A stretch of 64,000 bases of DNA. It comes from RGIG5612 sp045627365 (GTDB lineage: Bacteria; Bacillota; Clostridia; Lachnospirales; Lachnospiraceae). A model generated the notes under the pieces. The model was not told where the DNA came from and made no database searches. It saw nothing but the letters and a program-made list of their open reading frames with translations. Both the position numbers and the translations under genes were made by a program. The stretch spans positions 1 through 64,000 of the forward strand of contig JAZQNN010000008.1 in the NCBI GenBank assembly GCA_045627365.1, given 5' to 3'. This document shows, in pieces, positions 53,237 to 61,815 of this stretch (position 1 is the stretch's first letter; every line of letters starts with the position of its first letter).

Positions 53237-54223
53237 TTATTTTGATTCCATCAGGAAATCAACAGTATCGATGATCGTTTTTTTGATCGGCCTTACTTTA
53301 TAGCCAAATGCTTTGACCGCTTTCTCATGGGAAAAAGTCGTTCCGGCTTTTAAAAGGCCGATCGCATTGCCCGTAAGCAACGGTTTCCCAAGTTTCTTCT
53401 TGAAGTATATATTCGCAAACGGAGCAGCGGGGTAGAGAACTCCTGCCGGAAATGTAGCTATCGTCTTCTTCCTTCCCAGATATTCGGCCATAGTATCGAA
53501 TACATCGGTCACAGAGATATATTCGCCGCTTAAGATGTATGCCTCGCCTTTTGGCGCTTTTTCCAGAGCATCCAGGATCCCTGCGCTCAGATCTCTGACA
53601 TCAACAAAATCATATCCGCCCGAAATAGAAAACGGCGGGATCCCTTTGATATATGTCTGAAGCATGAAAGATACGAAACCGCGTCTGTCTCCGGGGCCTG
53701 TTACGGCCGAAGGCATAACGACTATTGCGTCGAGTCCTGATCTGGCTGCGGCCATGACCATCGCCGATGCTTCACATTTTGATCGTGCGTAATCAGAATC
53801 AGGCTTGCTCAGGTGAAATTTTTCAGGTTCAGATATGATTTTCCCGTCTCTTGGATTATAAAGAGCATCAACGCTGCCGATGTATACCAATCTCTTCACA
53901 TTATGTTCACGGCATGCGCGTATTATGTTTCTTGTACCTTCAACGTTAGTGATGTAGGCTTTTTCATCTTTTTTCGCGACAGAAATATATGCCGCCGCAT
54001 GTATCACATAAATATCGGCATTTTCGGGGTTGTCAAATAACTTATCGATTGATTCGGGCGCAAGAATATTGCCGGAATAGATCTCGGCTGTGGCAGGGAG
54101 CCGGGCGGCGCTTTCTTTGGATCTGGCAATAACTCTTACGGTTTCGCCCCGCTCGATAAGGTCCTTTGCGATCTGACCTCCGACAAAACCGGACGCTCCG
54201 GTGACGATGAAAATACGATTCAT
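53237..54223 (-). CDS. NAD-dependent epimerase/dehydratase (dihydroflavonol reductase-like)
   Basis: 328-residue extended SDR. The dinucleotide loop is TGASGFVGGQIAKDL near residues 8-22, and the catalytic motif is YARSKCEASAMV (YxxxK). Other features are VVMPSAVTGPGD and a C-terminal Lys-rich segment. First gene of the three-gene minus-strand operon; substrate unknown. Confidence 0.88.
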   Translation of the reverse strand: MNRIFIVTGASGFVGGQIAKDLIERGETVRVIARSKESAARLPATAEIYSGNILAPESIDKLFDNPENADIYVIHAAAYISVAKKDEKAYITNVEGTRNIIRACREHNVKRLVYIGSVDALYNPRDGKIISEPEKFHLSKPDSDYARSKCEASAMVMAAARSGLDAIVVMPSAVTGPGDRRGFVSFMLQTYIKGIPPFSISGGYDFVDVRDLSAGILDALEKAPKGEAYILSGEYISVTDVFDTMAEYLGRKKTIATFPAGVLYPAAPFANIYFKKKLGKPLLTGNAIGLLKAGTTFSHEKAVKAFGYKVRPIKKTIIDTVDFLMESK

Positions 54224-54256
54224 AATGACCTCTTTTCAACTAAAAAAACTACAGTC

Positions 54257-54284
54257 ATTATAACACAAAATTCTTGCATAACAA
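54257..54284 (-). promoter_or_regulatory. Promoter of the epimerase-EFR1 operon
   Basis: On the minus strand, TTGTTA (54284-54279) and TATAAT (54262-54257) with a 16-bp spacer, about 34 bp before the start codon. The plus-strand glmM lies divergently. Confidence 0.65.
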
Positions 54285-54358
54285 TTAAACAGGAAGTAAA
54301 ATAAGCGTGGTTTTTTTGCGGAAGATTTTTGCAAAACTAAACACCGAAAGGAGTTAAT

Positions 54359-55729
54359 ATGGGCAAGTATTTCGGAACTGACGGCTTTAGAGGTAAGGCG
54401 GGCATTGAACTGACTGCTGCACACGCTTTTAAGATCGGAAGATATCTTGGATGGTATTACGGTCAGAAGTATAAAGGGGATGGCCGAGCCAGAATCCTTA
54501 TCGGAAAAGATACAAGACGTTCTTCATATATGTTTGAGACAGCAATTGCATCAGGAATCCTCTCATCCGGTTCCGACGCGTTTTTGCTCCATGTAACGAC
54601 TACACCAAGCGTTAGCTTTATTACGAAAGATGAGAAGTTTGCCTGTGGCGTCATGATCTCAGCCAGCCATAATCCGTTCTATGACAACGGAATCAAGCTT
54701 CTCAACGGAGACGGCGAGAAGATGGAAGACGAAGTTCAGGACGAGATCGAGAAATACCTGGACTCCGAAACTGACTATATCCCTCAGGTTAGTGATGATA
54801 AGATAGGTAAGCTTGAGGACTATTATTTTGGCAGAAACAAATATATCGGCCATCTGGTCAATCAGGCCGAGAAGTCTTTTGAAAACTGCAAGATAGCACT
54901 TGACTGCTCGAATGGTTCGGCATGGATGATCGCAAGAGCGGTTTTCGATGCTTTAGGCGCTAAGATCCATGTTATCAACAACACCCCTGACGGGCTTAAC
55001 GTCAATATGAACTGTGGTTCGACTCATATTGAAGGTCTTGCCGCATATGTTGCCGAGCACAAGCTTGATGCGGGATTCGCATTTGACGGTGATGCCGACA
55101 GATGTCTTGCTGTTGACGAAAACGGCAACGTGATCAACGGTGACCAGATCATGTACATCTGCGGCAAATATATGCACGAGAAAGGCCAGCTTCCAAACGA
55201 TACGATCGTTGCGACTAAAATGTCCAATTTCGGCTTCTTCAAGGCTTTGGACAGACTCGGGATCTCTTACGAGAAGACAGACGTCGGCGACAGATATGTA
55301 TATGAGTGCATGAAGAAGAATGGCTTCGGCCTTGGAGGAGAGCAGTCCGGACATATTATTTTCGGCGAAAGGGCTCAGACAGGCGACGGAATTCTTACAG
55401 CGATAATGGTCATGAATGTTATCATCAAGACACATCTTCCGCTGTCTATCCTTGCACAGAATTGTCAGATGTATCCTCAGGTACTTAAGAACGTTGAAGT
55501 CGATGACAAGAAGGCAACGCTTGCGGATCCTACAGTTCAAAAAGCCGTTGAATTCTGCACAGAACGCCTTGGGCAGACCGGCCGTGTTCTTTTAAGAGCA
55601 AGCGGAACCGAGCCGGTATTGCGTGTAATGAGTGAGGCGGAATCTGACGAAATAGCTGAGGATAATGTTGATTACATCATCGGTGCGATGGCTCAGACCG
55701 GTCATCTGATCTCGATCAGGAAAAAATAA
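54359..55729 (+). CDS. glmM: Phosphoglucosamine mutase
   Basis: 456-residue alpha-D-phosphohexomutase. The start MGKYFGTDGFRGKAG and the phosphoserine loop MISASHNPFYDNGIKL near residue 99 are typical of GlmM, which turns GlcN-6-P into GlcN-1-P. The metal loop is FAFDGDADRC and the sugar loop GGEQSGHI. Ribosome binding site AAAGGAG. It leads a cluster with a GlmU-like acetyltransferase domain and nagB. Confidence 0.93.
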   Translation: MGKYFGTDGFRGKAGIELTAAHAFKIGRYLGWYYGQKYKGDGRARILIGKDTRRSSYMFETAIASGILSSGSDAFLLHVTTTPSVSFITKDEKFACGVMISASHNPFYDNGIKLLNGDGEKMEDEVQDEIEKYLDSETDYIPQVSDDKIGKLEDYYFGRNKYIGHLVNQAEKSFENCKIALDCSNGSAWMIARAVFDALGAKIHVINNTPDGLNVNMNCGSTHIEGLAAYVAEHKLDAGFAFDGDADRCLAVDENGNVINGDQIMYICGKYMHEKGQLPNDTIVATKMSNFGFFKALDRLGISYEKTDVGDRYVYECMKKNGFGLGGEQSGHIIFGERAQTGDGILTAIMVMNVIIKTHLPLSILAQNCQMYPQVLKNVEVDDKKATLADPTVQKAVEFCTERLGQTGRVLLRASGTEPVLRVMSEAESDEIAEDNVDYIIGAMAQTGHLISIRKK

Positions 55730-55746
55730 CCCATAAGAGGATAAAT

Positions 55747-56409
55747 ATGAAGACTAAAATTACAGATCTTTTCGATCTTGAACACACACTTGCCGCTGAT
55801 TATCTGAAAGGATTTGCATATCCGTGGGAGGCCCTGGCTGGTATTTCAGATCTGATCAAGGCTATCGGAGCAACTCTTCCGGAGGATGAATTTGATCACC
55901 CTTCAGATGATGTATGGATCGCCAAAGATGCCAAGATATTCCCGTATTCCAATATTTACGGCCCGTGTATCATCGGTCATGAGACCGAGGTGCGTCCTTC
56001 GGCTTTTATCAGAGGCAGTGCGCTTGTCGGCAATAACTGCGTAGTCGGCAATTCCACAGAACTTAAGAACGTTATTTTATTCGACAACGTTCAGGTACCG
56101 CACTATAATTACGTAGGTGATTCGATCCTCGGATACAAGGCACATATGGGAGCAGGTTCCATTACTTCTAACGTTAAGAGTGATAAACTTCTTGTCGTTA
56201 TCAAAGACGGCGATGAGCAGATCGAATCAGGACGCAAGAAAGTAGGCGCCATGCTCGGCGACCGTGTCGAGGTTGGCTGTAACAGCGTGCTTAATCCGGG
56301 AACAATAATCGGTCGTGACAGCAATATTTATCCGACCAGCTGTGTTCGTGGTGTGATTCCGGAGAAGAGCATTTACAAGGACAAAGACAATATCATTTCA
56401 AAAAAATAA
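55747..56409 (+). CDS. Stand-alone left-handed beta-helix protein resembling the GlmU acetyltransferase domain
   Basis: 220 residues. After an N-terminal helical part (1-50), hexapeptide repeats form a left-handed beta helix from about residue 60. VPHYNYVGDS followed by GAGSITSNVKSDK matches the GlmU acetyltransferase core (KHLTYLGDAEIG ... GAGTITCN), including the catalytic His and the Asn. The uridyltransferase domain of GlmU is missing. It may acetylate GlcN-1-P. It starts 17 nt after glmM and 12 nt before nagB. Confidence 0.82.
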   Translation: MKTKITDLFDLEHTLAADYLKGFAYPWEALAGISDLIKAIGATLPEDEFDHPSDDVWIAKDAKIFPYSNIYGPCIIGHETEVRPSAFIRGSALVGNNCVVGNSTELKNVILFDNVQVPHYNYVGDSILGYKAHMGAGSITSNVKSDKLLVVIKDGDEQIESGRKKVGAMLGDRVEVGCNSVLNPGTIIGRDSNIYPTSCVRGVIPEKSIYKDKDNIISKK

Positions 56410-56421
56410 GGAGAGCAGATT

Positions 56422-57153
56422 ATGAAGGTAATTATTGCCAAAGACAGCCAGGACGCTGCATGCAAGGCAGCTGATATTATCGAGAAAGTTGTTCGTGAAG
56501 AACCGGAGTGTACATTAGGTCTTGCAACCGGCTCATCTCCTGTCGGTATGTATAAAGAGCTTGCAAGAAGATGTGCTGAAGAAGGACTTGATTTTTCCAA
56601 GATCCATTCAGTAAATCTTGATGAATATGTCGGCCTCGAGCCTACTCATGATCAGAGTTATCGTTATTTTATGAACGACAATCTTTTTGATCACATCAAC
56701 ATTGACAAAGCCAATACTTATGTAGCAAAGGGCGTTGGCGATATAGATGAGAATCTTGCTGAATTTAACGAAATTCTGGACAAAACAGAGATCGCTGTTC
56801 AGGTCTTAGGTGTAGGTCCAGACGGACATCTCGGATTCAACGAGCCGGGCGCAACGCTTTATGATAAAGCTCACAAAGAAGTTCTTGACGATTCGACGAT
56901 CGAGGCAAATAAGCGTTTCTTCGCATCCAAGGATGACGTTCCTCGTTACGCAGTAACTATGGGAATGGGCAATATTATGCGTGCTCGCAAACTCCTTATG
57001 ATCATCGGCGGAAGCAAAGAAGAAGCTGCTACCAAGCTTCTCCTTGAAGATAAACTTGATCCAATGTGCCCGTGCACCTTTATGCGTATGCACAGGGATG
57101 CCGTTGTTATCATTGAGCAGGCACTTGCTGACAAGATAGGTTACAAGGGCTGA
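56422..57153 (+). CDS. nagB: Glucosamine-6-phosphate deaminase
   Basis: 243-residue enzyme turning GlcN-6-P into fructose-6-P and ammonia. Motifs are LGLATGSSPVGMY, VNLDEYVGL near residue 70 (catalytic Asp), and GVGPDGHLGFNEPG. Its role is to balance hexosamine synthesis. AAGGAGAG ribosome binding site; located in the glmM operon, an unusual pairing of synthesis and breakdown. Confidence 0.97.
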   Translation: MKVIIAKDSQDAACKAADIIEKVVREEPECTLGLATGSSPVGMYKELARRCAEEGLDFSKIHSVNLDEYVGLEPTHDQSYRYFMNDNLFDHINIDKANTYVAKGVGDIDENLAEFNEILDKTEIAVQVLGVGPDGHLGFNEPGATLYDKAHKEVLDDSTIEANKRFFASKDDVPRYAVTMGMGNIMRARKLLMIIGGSKEEAATKLLLEDKLDPMCPCTFMRMHRDAVVIIEQALADKIGYKG

Positions 57154-57158
57154 TCATT

Positions 57159-57899
57159 ATGAGTGATAAGAGTAATTTCTTCGCAATTTTATCCAGAATG
57201 AAGTATGTGAACCGCTGGAGTCTGATGCGTAATTCACGCACAGAATCACTATCGGATCACACAATGGACGTTGTTTTTATTTCACATGCTCTGGTCGTTA
57301 TTGCGAATACCTATTTTGACGGCTGTCTGGACGAGGGAAGAGTTGCGCTCCTTGCCGCATTCCACGATGCACCGGAAGTTATCACGGGAGATCTTCCGAC
57401 TCCTGTAAAGTATTTCGATCCTGAGATCAAAAAATCATATGACAGAGTTGAGCAGTCTACAAAGATGCGCATGATCGAACAGCTTCCTGAGGAAATGCAG
57501 CTCAGCTACGATCTTATTCTTAATGGCGATGATATGGAAGACGATGTTCTTCTCAGCTATGTTAAAGCTGCCGATAAGCTGTCCGCATTGATCAAATGCA
57601 TCGAGGAAGAGCAGGCCGGCAATAAGGATTTTGTTAAAGCCAAGGAAGCCACTTTACGCACGATCGAGGCTATGAATATGCCGGAAGTTGATTTCTTTAT
57701 TGATAATTTCCTGCCGGGATATTACCTTACGCTTGATGAGCAGACGACTCCTCTTGAATTCGATGAAGATGACGAGGAAGATGATTTTGATGAAGAATCA
57801 ATAGACTACGATGTTGATGATGACGATTGTGACGATGATTGCTGCTGCGGCGAACACCATCATGATCATTCAGAAGGTCATCACTGCGATTGCTGCTGA
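57159..57899 (+). CDS. HD-domain 5'-deoxynucleotidase (YfbR-like) with Cys/His/Asp-rich tail
   Basis: 246 residues. The HD domain has RTESLSDHTMDVVFISH and AAFHDAPEVITGDLPTPVKYF, the YfbR signature of dNMP nucleotidases. The extra C-terminal tail (about residues 200-246) starts acidic (DEDDEEDDFDEE) and ends with 23 residues holding 7 Cys and 6 His (CDDDCCCGEHHHDHSEGHHCDCC is the region at about 57828-57896, shown here only by content). YfbR proteins normally end near residue 195. The tail looks metal-binding and could feed the HD site or store metal. Confidence 0.88.
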   Translation: MSDKSNFFAILSRMKYVNRWSLMRNSRTESLSDHTMDVVFISHALVVIANTYFDGCLDEGRVALLAAFHDAPEVITGDLPTPVKYFDPEIKKSYDRVEQSTKMRMIEQLPEEMQLSYDLILNGDDMEDDVLLSYVKAADKLSALIKCIEEEQAGNKDFVKAKEATLRTIEAMNMPEVDFFIDNFLPGYYLTLDEQTTPLEFDEDDEEDDFDEESIDYDVDDDDCDDDCCCGEHHHDHSEGHHCDCC

Positions 57900-57920
57900 T
57901 AAAGGCTTGTCAATAATTTT

Positions 57921-57957
57921 TGCCCCGGATCGTTGTAGAAAATCCGGGGCTTTTTTT
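57921..57957 (+). terminator. Terminator after the HD nucleotidase gene
   Basis: Perfect 9-bp stem GCCCCGGAT (57922-57930) / ATCCGGGGC (57942-57950) followed by T7. Confidence 0.97.
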
Positions 57958-57982
57958 GTCTAAACTGCCCATTGTATATAAT
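57955..57982 (+). promoter_or_regulatory. Promoter of the structured RNA
   Basis: Consensus TATAAT at 57977-57982, with TTTGTC (57955-57960, 16-bp spacer) as the weak -35 box. Start predicted near 57989. Confidence 0.6.
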
Positions 57983-57988
57983 TGCCAA

Positions 57989-58215
57989 GCTATGTTATAT
58001 TTCAGCTGCCCAAACGTGTGTATTGTTGTTTTGAACCTACATCGATTGAAACGGGAAACCTATATCTTTCAGCGGATGACATGCCTCGCCTACGGGAACC
58101 TGGACTTCAGAGGCTGATTTGCGGAAACCCACCTAGCTTGGCTAGGAATCAAAATTCAATATGCGTGCTTGGGAACGAATATTACGGGAGCCGGTATCGG
58201 CTCCCTCTTTGTTTT
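57989..58215 (+). ncRNA. ssrS: Structured non-coding RNA, probable 6S RNA
   Basis: The 400-bp gap before pheS holds a self-contained RNA gene: promoter, about 220 nt of transcript, and terminator. The transcript folds into a long rod: CCCAAACGTGTGTATTG (58009-58025) with CAATATGCGTGCTTGGG (58157-58173), TTTTGA (58029-58034) with TCAAAA (58149-58154), then a large central bubble whose 3' side has a hairpin CCTAGC / GCTAGG (58132-58146), and an apical stem GCCTC (58081-58085 region) / GAGGC (58110-58114 region). This is the layout of 6S RNA, which mimics an open promoter and binds sigma-A polymerase. No conserved open frame or T-box is present. Class is inferred from structure. Confidence 0.62.
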
Positions 58216-58216
58216 T
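58186..58216 (+). terminator. Terminator of the structured RNA
   Basis: Eight-bp stem GGGAGCCG / CGGCTCCC with a GTAT loop, followed by TCTTTGTTTTT. Confidence 0.92.
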
Positions 58217-58309
58217 CTTTTAAATATTTATATATAGTTGACTTAGTAGTGTATTTGTGTTAAAAAGTAGTTTGTGTATTCATGTTCTGGATACAGAAAG
58301 GAAGACGTT

Positions 58310-59329
58310 ATGGAAGAATTACTGCTGAGCATCAAAGAAGAGGCCATTGCTAAGATGCAGGCCGCAGAATCTATGGATGCTCTTAATGAACTCAAGGTTT
58401 TCTACCTTGGTAAAAAAGGCAAAATGACCGAGATCCTTAAGTCCATGAAGGATGTTGCTCCGGAAGACAGACCAAAGGTAGGACAGATGGTCAACAATAC
58501 CAGAAATGATATTGAAGGCTGCTTTGACGCTGTAAAGAACTCGCTTGAAAGCGCAGCTCTTTCCGCCAAGCTTAAGAATGAAGTTATCGATGTGACTTTG
58601 CCGGGCCAGATGAAGGTTTTAGGACACAAGCATCCGGCAACTCAGATCCTTGAAGAAGTTGAGAACATATTTATCGGCATGGGTTATGAAGTTGTTTCAG
58701 GCCCTGAAGTTGAATATGACTATTATAATTTTGAGGCGCTTAATATCCCTGCCAACCATCCGGCCAAGGATGAGCAGGACACATTCTACATTAACAGCGA
58801 AATCCTCTTAAGGACTCAGACATCATCCTGTCAGATCCATGAGATGGAGAAGGGCAAGCTCCCGATAAGAATGCTTGCTCCGGGACGCGTATTCAGAGCT
58901 GATGAGATCGATGCTACTCATTCTCCGTGCTTCCATCAGATCGAAGGCCTTGTAGTAGGTGAGGGAATTACTTTCGCAGATCTCAAGGGAACACTGGATG
59001 AATTCTGCAAGAAGTTCTTCGGTGAGAAGACCAGAATAAAGTTCCGTCCGCATCATTTTCCATTTACCGAGCCCTCTGCCGAAGTTGACGTCAGCTGCTT
59101 CAAATGCGGAGGCAAGGGCTGCAGCTTCTGCAAGGGTGAAGGCTGGATCGAGATCCTGGGCTGTGGAATGGTTCATCCGCATGTACTTGAGATGTGCGGC
59201 ATAGATCCGGAGAAATATTCCGGCTTCGCATTCGGAGTTGGTCTTGAAAGACTTACGCTTCTCAAATATGAGATCGACGATTTACGTTTATTATACGAGA
59301 ACGATTTACGTTTCTTGAATCAGTTCTAA
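58310..59329 (+). CDS. pheS: Phenylalanyl-tRNA synthetase alpha chain
   Basis: 339-residue class II synthetase subunit. An N-terminal coiled coil binds tRNA; motif 2 is RMLAPGRVFRADEIDATHSPCFHQIEG and motif 3 GFAFGVGLERLTLL. A Cys4 zinc-like loop (CFKCGGKGCSFCKGEGW) is normal for this subfamily. The start is ATG 58310 after AAAGGAAG; a longer frame from 58274 lacks a ribosome binding site. No T-box precedes it. Confidence 0.97.
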   Translation: MEELLLSIKEEAIAKMQAAESMDALNELKVFYLGKKGKMTEILKSMKDVAPEDRPKVGQMVNNTRNDIEGCFDAVKNSLESAALSAKLKNEVIDVTLPGQMKVLGHKHPATQILEEVENIFIGMGYEVVSGPEVEYDYYNFEALNIPANHPAKDEQDTFYINSEILLRTQTSSCQIHEMEKGKLPIRMLAPGRVFRADEIDATHSPCFHQIEGLVVGEGITFADLKGTLDEFCKKFFGEKTRIKFRPHHFPFTEPSAEVDVSCFKCGGKGCSFCKGEGWIEILGCGMVHPHVLEMCGIDPEKYSGFAFGVGLERLTLLKYEIDDLRLLYENDLRFLNQF

Positions 59330-59344
59330 GGAAAGGAGAGAAAA

Positions 59345-61765
59345 ATGAACGCATCATTATCATGGATTAAAGCATATGTTCCGGATCTGGAATGCACGAA
59401 TCAGGAATTTCGGGATGCAATGACACTCTCCGGAACCAAGGTCGAAAATTTCACCGCATTTGATAAAAATCTTGAGAATATCAAGATCGGCCGCATCGAG
59501 AAGATCGAAAAACACCCTGACGCAGACAAGCTCCTTGTCTGCCAGGTAAATGTCGGCGACGAAGTTACACAGATAGTAACCGGCGCACAGAATGTATTTG
59601 AAGGTGCTCTCGTTCCTGTTGTTCTTGTACCGGGTAAAGTAGCCGGCGGCCATGACGGAAGCGGCCCTGCTCCTGACGGAATCAAGATCAAGGACGGAAG
59701 CCTTCGCGGCGTTCCTTCTCACGGCATGATGTGCGCGATCGAAGAGCTCGGATCATCCACGCAGATGTACCCGGATGCTGCAGAAGACGGCATTTATATC
59801 CTTCCGGATGACGCTCCGATCGGCTCAGACGCGGTTGAATATCTCGGCCTTCATGATGCCAATTATGAATTTGAGATCACTTCCAACAGAGTTGACTGCT
59901 ACAGCGTTCTTGGTATTGCCCGTGAAGCAGCTGCTACATTTGGCAAGCCATTTTACAATGTTGTTCCTGAGATCACCAAGCAGGAAGGTGACATCAACGA
60001 TTTCCTGAAGGTAGAGGTTAAGGACACTGACCTTTGCAAACGTTACACCGCCAAGATGGTCAAGAACGTCCGTATCGCTCCTTCACCAAGGTGGCTTCGC
60101 CAGCGTCTTGCAAGTAACGGCATCAGACCGATCAACAATATCGTCGACATCACTAACTACGTAATGGAAGAGTTCGGTCAGCCGATGCACGCGTTCGATT
60201 ATGATCAGATAGCAGGACAGAAAATCGTTGTTAAACGCGCAAATGACGGCGAGAAATTCGTCACACTCGACGGTCAGGAGCGTACTCTTGACGGAGAGAT
60301 ACTGATGATTTGCGACGCAGATAAGCCGATCGGCATCGCAGGCATCATGGGCGGTGAGAATTCCAAGATCACTGATGACGTTAAGACGCTTGTCTTCGAG
60401 AGCGCATGTTTCGATGGAACCAATAACCGTCTTTCATCCAAGAGACTTGGCCTTCGTACCGATGCTTCAGGCAAATACGAGAAAGGACTTGATCCTGAGA
60501 ACGCAATGCCTGCAATCGAAAGAGCCTGCCAGCTGATCGAAATGCTCGATGCCGGTGACGTTGTAGGCGGTGTTATCGATATTTATCCTGAACCTGTTCA
60601 GAAAAAACAGATCCCTTTCAACTACGAGAAGATCAATGCATTCCTTGGAACTGATCTTACCAAGGAAGAGCAGCTTTCATTCTTCCCGGCACTTGAGATC
60701 GAGTATGATCCGGCTACTGAAATGCTGACCGTTCCGACATTCAGACAGGATCTTTTGAGAGAATGTGATATTGCTGAGGAAGTTGCAAGATTCTACGGCT
60801 ATGCAAATGTTCCTTCCACACTTCCTGAAGGCTCGGAATTTTTCGGAAAGGTATCCTATGAGGAAGCTACCGACAAGGCAATTGCTGATGTTCTTCTTTC
60901 ATACGGCTATTCAGAGTCCATGACATTCTCGTTCGAAAGTCCTAAGGTATTTGACAAGCTTCTCATACCTGCCGATGATAGCCTCAGAAACGTTGTTACT
61001 ATCTCTAATCCGCTTGGTGAAGACTTCAGTATCATGAGAACATCTCTTCTCAATGGAATGCTTTCAGCACTTGCGACAAACTACAACCGCAGAAACAAGT
61101 CAGCAGCTTTGTTTGAGTGTGCTAACGTATATATTCCTAAGGCACTTCCGCTCACTGAGCTTCCTGACGAGCGCAAGACTGTTATTTTCGGTTTCTATGG
61201 CTCCGGCGATTTCTTCACATTGAAGGGCGCTTTAGAGGCTGTTCTTAACAAGATGGGACTTAAGGGCGTAAGAGAGTACACTAACGACTCATCCATGCCT
61301 TATATGCATCCGGGCCGCCAGGCAGTTGTTCTTCAGAACAAGAAGCAGATCGCAACACTTGGTGAGGTCCATCCTACGGTTGCTGCCAACTATGGACTGG
61401 GCACACGTGTATATATCTGCTCAATAGATGTGGCTGCGATTTACGAAATTGCTAACTTTGCCAAGAAGTACTCCGGAATTCCTAAATTCCCTGCAGTAAG
61501 CAGAGACCTGAGCCTTCTTATGAAGAAAGAGATCCCTGCAGGTGAAGTTGAAGCGCTTATCGGCAAATGCGCCGGCCGCCTCCTTGAATCGCTTGAGCTT
61601 TTCGACATCTATGAGGGTGAGAGGATCGCTCCGGATTGCAAGTCATTAGCATTTTCGCTTAGATTCAGAGCCAAAGACCATACTCTTACAGACGATGAGA
61701 TCAATCCGATCATGGACAAGACCATCGCCAAGCTCAAAGATATGGGCGTTGATCTGAGAAGCTAA
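59345..61765 (+). CDS. pheT: Phenylalanyl-tRNA synthetase beta chain
   Basis: 806-residue partner of PheS. Domain order is an OB-fold tRNA-binding part (KIGRIEKIEKHPDADKLLVCQV, about 45-160), B3/B4 editing domain (RVDCYSVLGIAREAAA), B5, a catalytic-like core and a C-terminal ferredoxin-fold anticodon domain (FPAVSRDLSLLM). Length normal. It starts 15 nt after pheS with AAAGGAGAG. Confidence 0.97.
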   Translation: MNASLSWIKAYVPDLECTNQEFRDAMTLSGTKVENFTAFDKNLENIKIGRIEKIEKHPDADKLLVCQVNVGDEVTQIVTGAQNVFEGALVPVVLVPGKVAGGHDGSGPAPDGIKIKDGSLRGVPSHGMMCAIEELGSSTQMYPDAAEDGIYILPDDAPIGSDAVEYLGLHDANYEFEITSNRVDCYSVLGIAREAAATFGKPFYNVVPEITKQEGDINDFLKVEVKDTDLCKRYTAKMVKNVRIAPSPRWLRQRLASNGIRPINNIVDITNYVMEEFGQPMHAFDYDQIAGQKIVVKRANDGEKFVTLDGQERTLDGEILMICDADKPIGIAGIMGGENSKITDDVKTLVFESACFDGTNNRLSSKRLGLRTDASGKYEKGLDPENAMPAIERACQLIEMLDAGDVVGGVIDIYPEPVQKKQIPFNYEKINAFLGTDLTKEEQLSFFPALEIEYDPATEMLTVPTFRQDLLRECDIAEEVARFYGYANVPSTLPEGSEFFGKVSYEEATDKAIADVLLSYGYSESMTFSFESPKVFDKLLIPADDSLRNVVTISNPLGEDFSIMRTSLLNGMLSALATNYNRRNKSAALFECANVYIPKALPLTELPDERKTVIFGFYGSGDFFTLKGALEAVLNKMGLKGVREYTNDSSMPYMHPGRQAVVLQNKKQIATLGEVHPTVAANYGLGTRVYICSIDVAAIYEIANFAKKYSGIPKFPAVSRDLSLLMKKEIPAGEVEALIGKCAGRLLESLELFDIYEGERIAPDCKSLAFSLRFRAKDHTLTDDEINPIMDKTIAKLKDMGVDLRS

Positions 61766-61815
61766 TAATAAATCAGTTAATTAAAACCCGTTTCGGGGGA
61801 TAAAAGAGGATAAAA

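Noticed and set aside
54953..55540. 195-codon open frame antisense to glmM
   Set aside because: Shadow of the coding strand; composition rich in Cys, His and Leu, with no ribosome binding site.
57900..58309. T-box riboswitch upstream of pheST
   Set aside because: The T-box core (AGGGTGGNACCGCG) is absent, and a terminator ends the RNA before pheS without an anti-terminator; the structure fits a separate RNA gene better.
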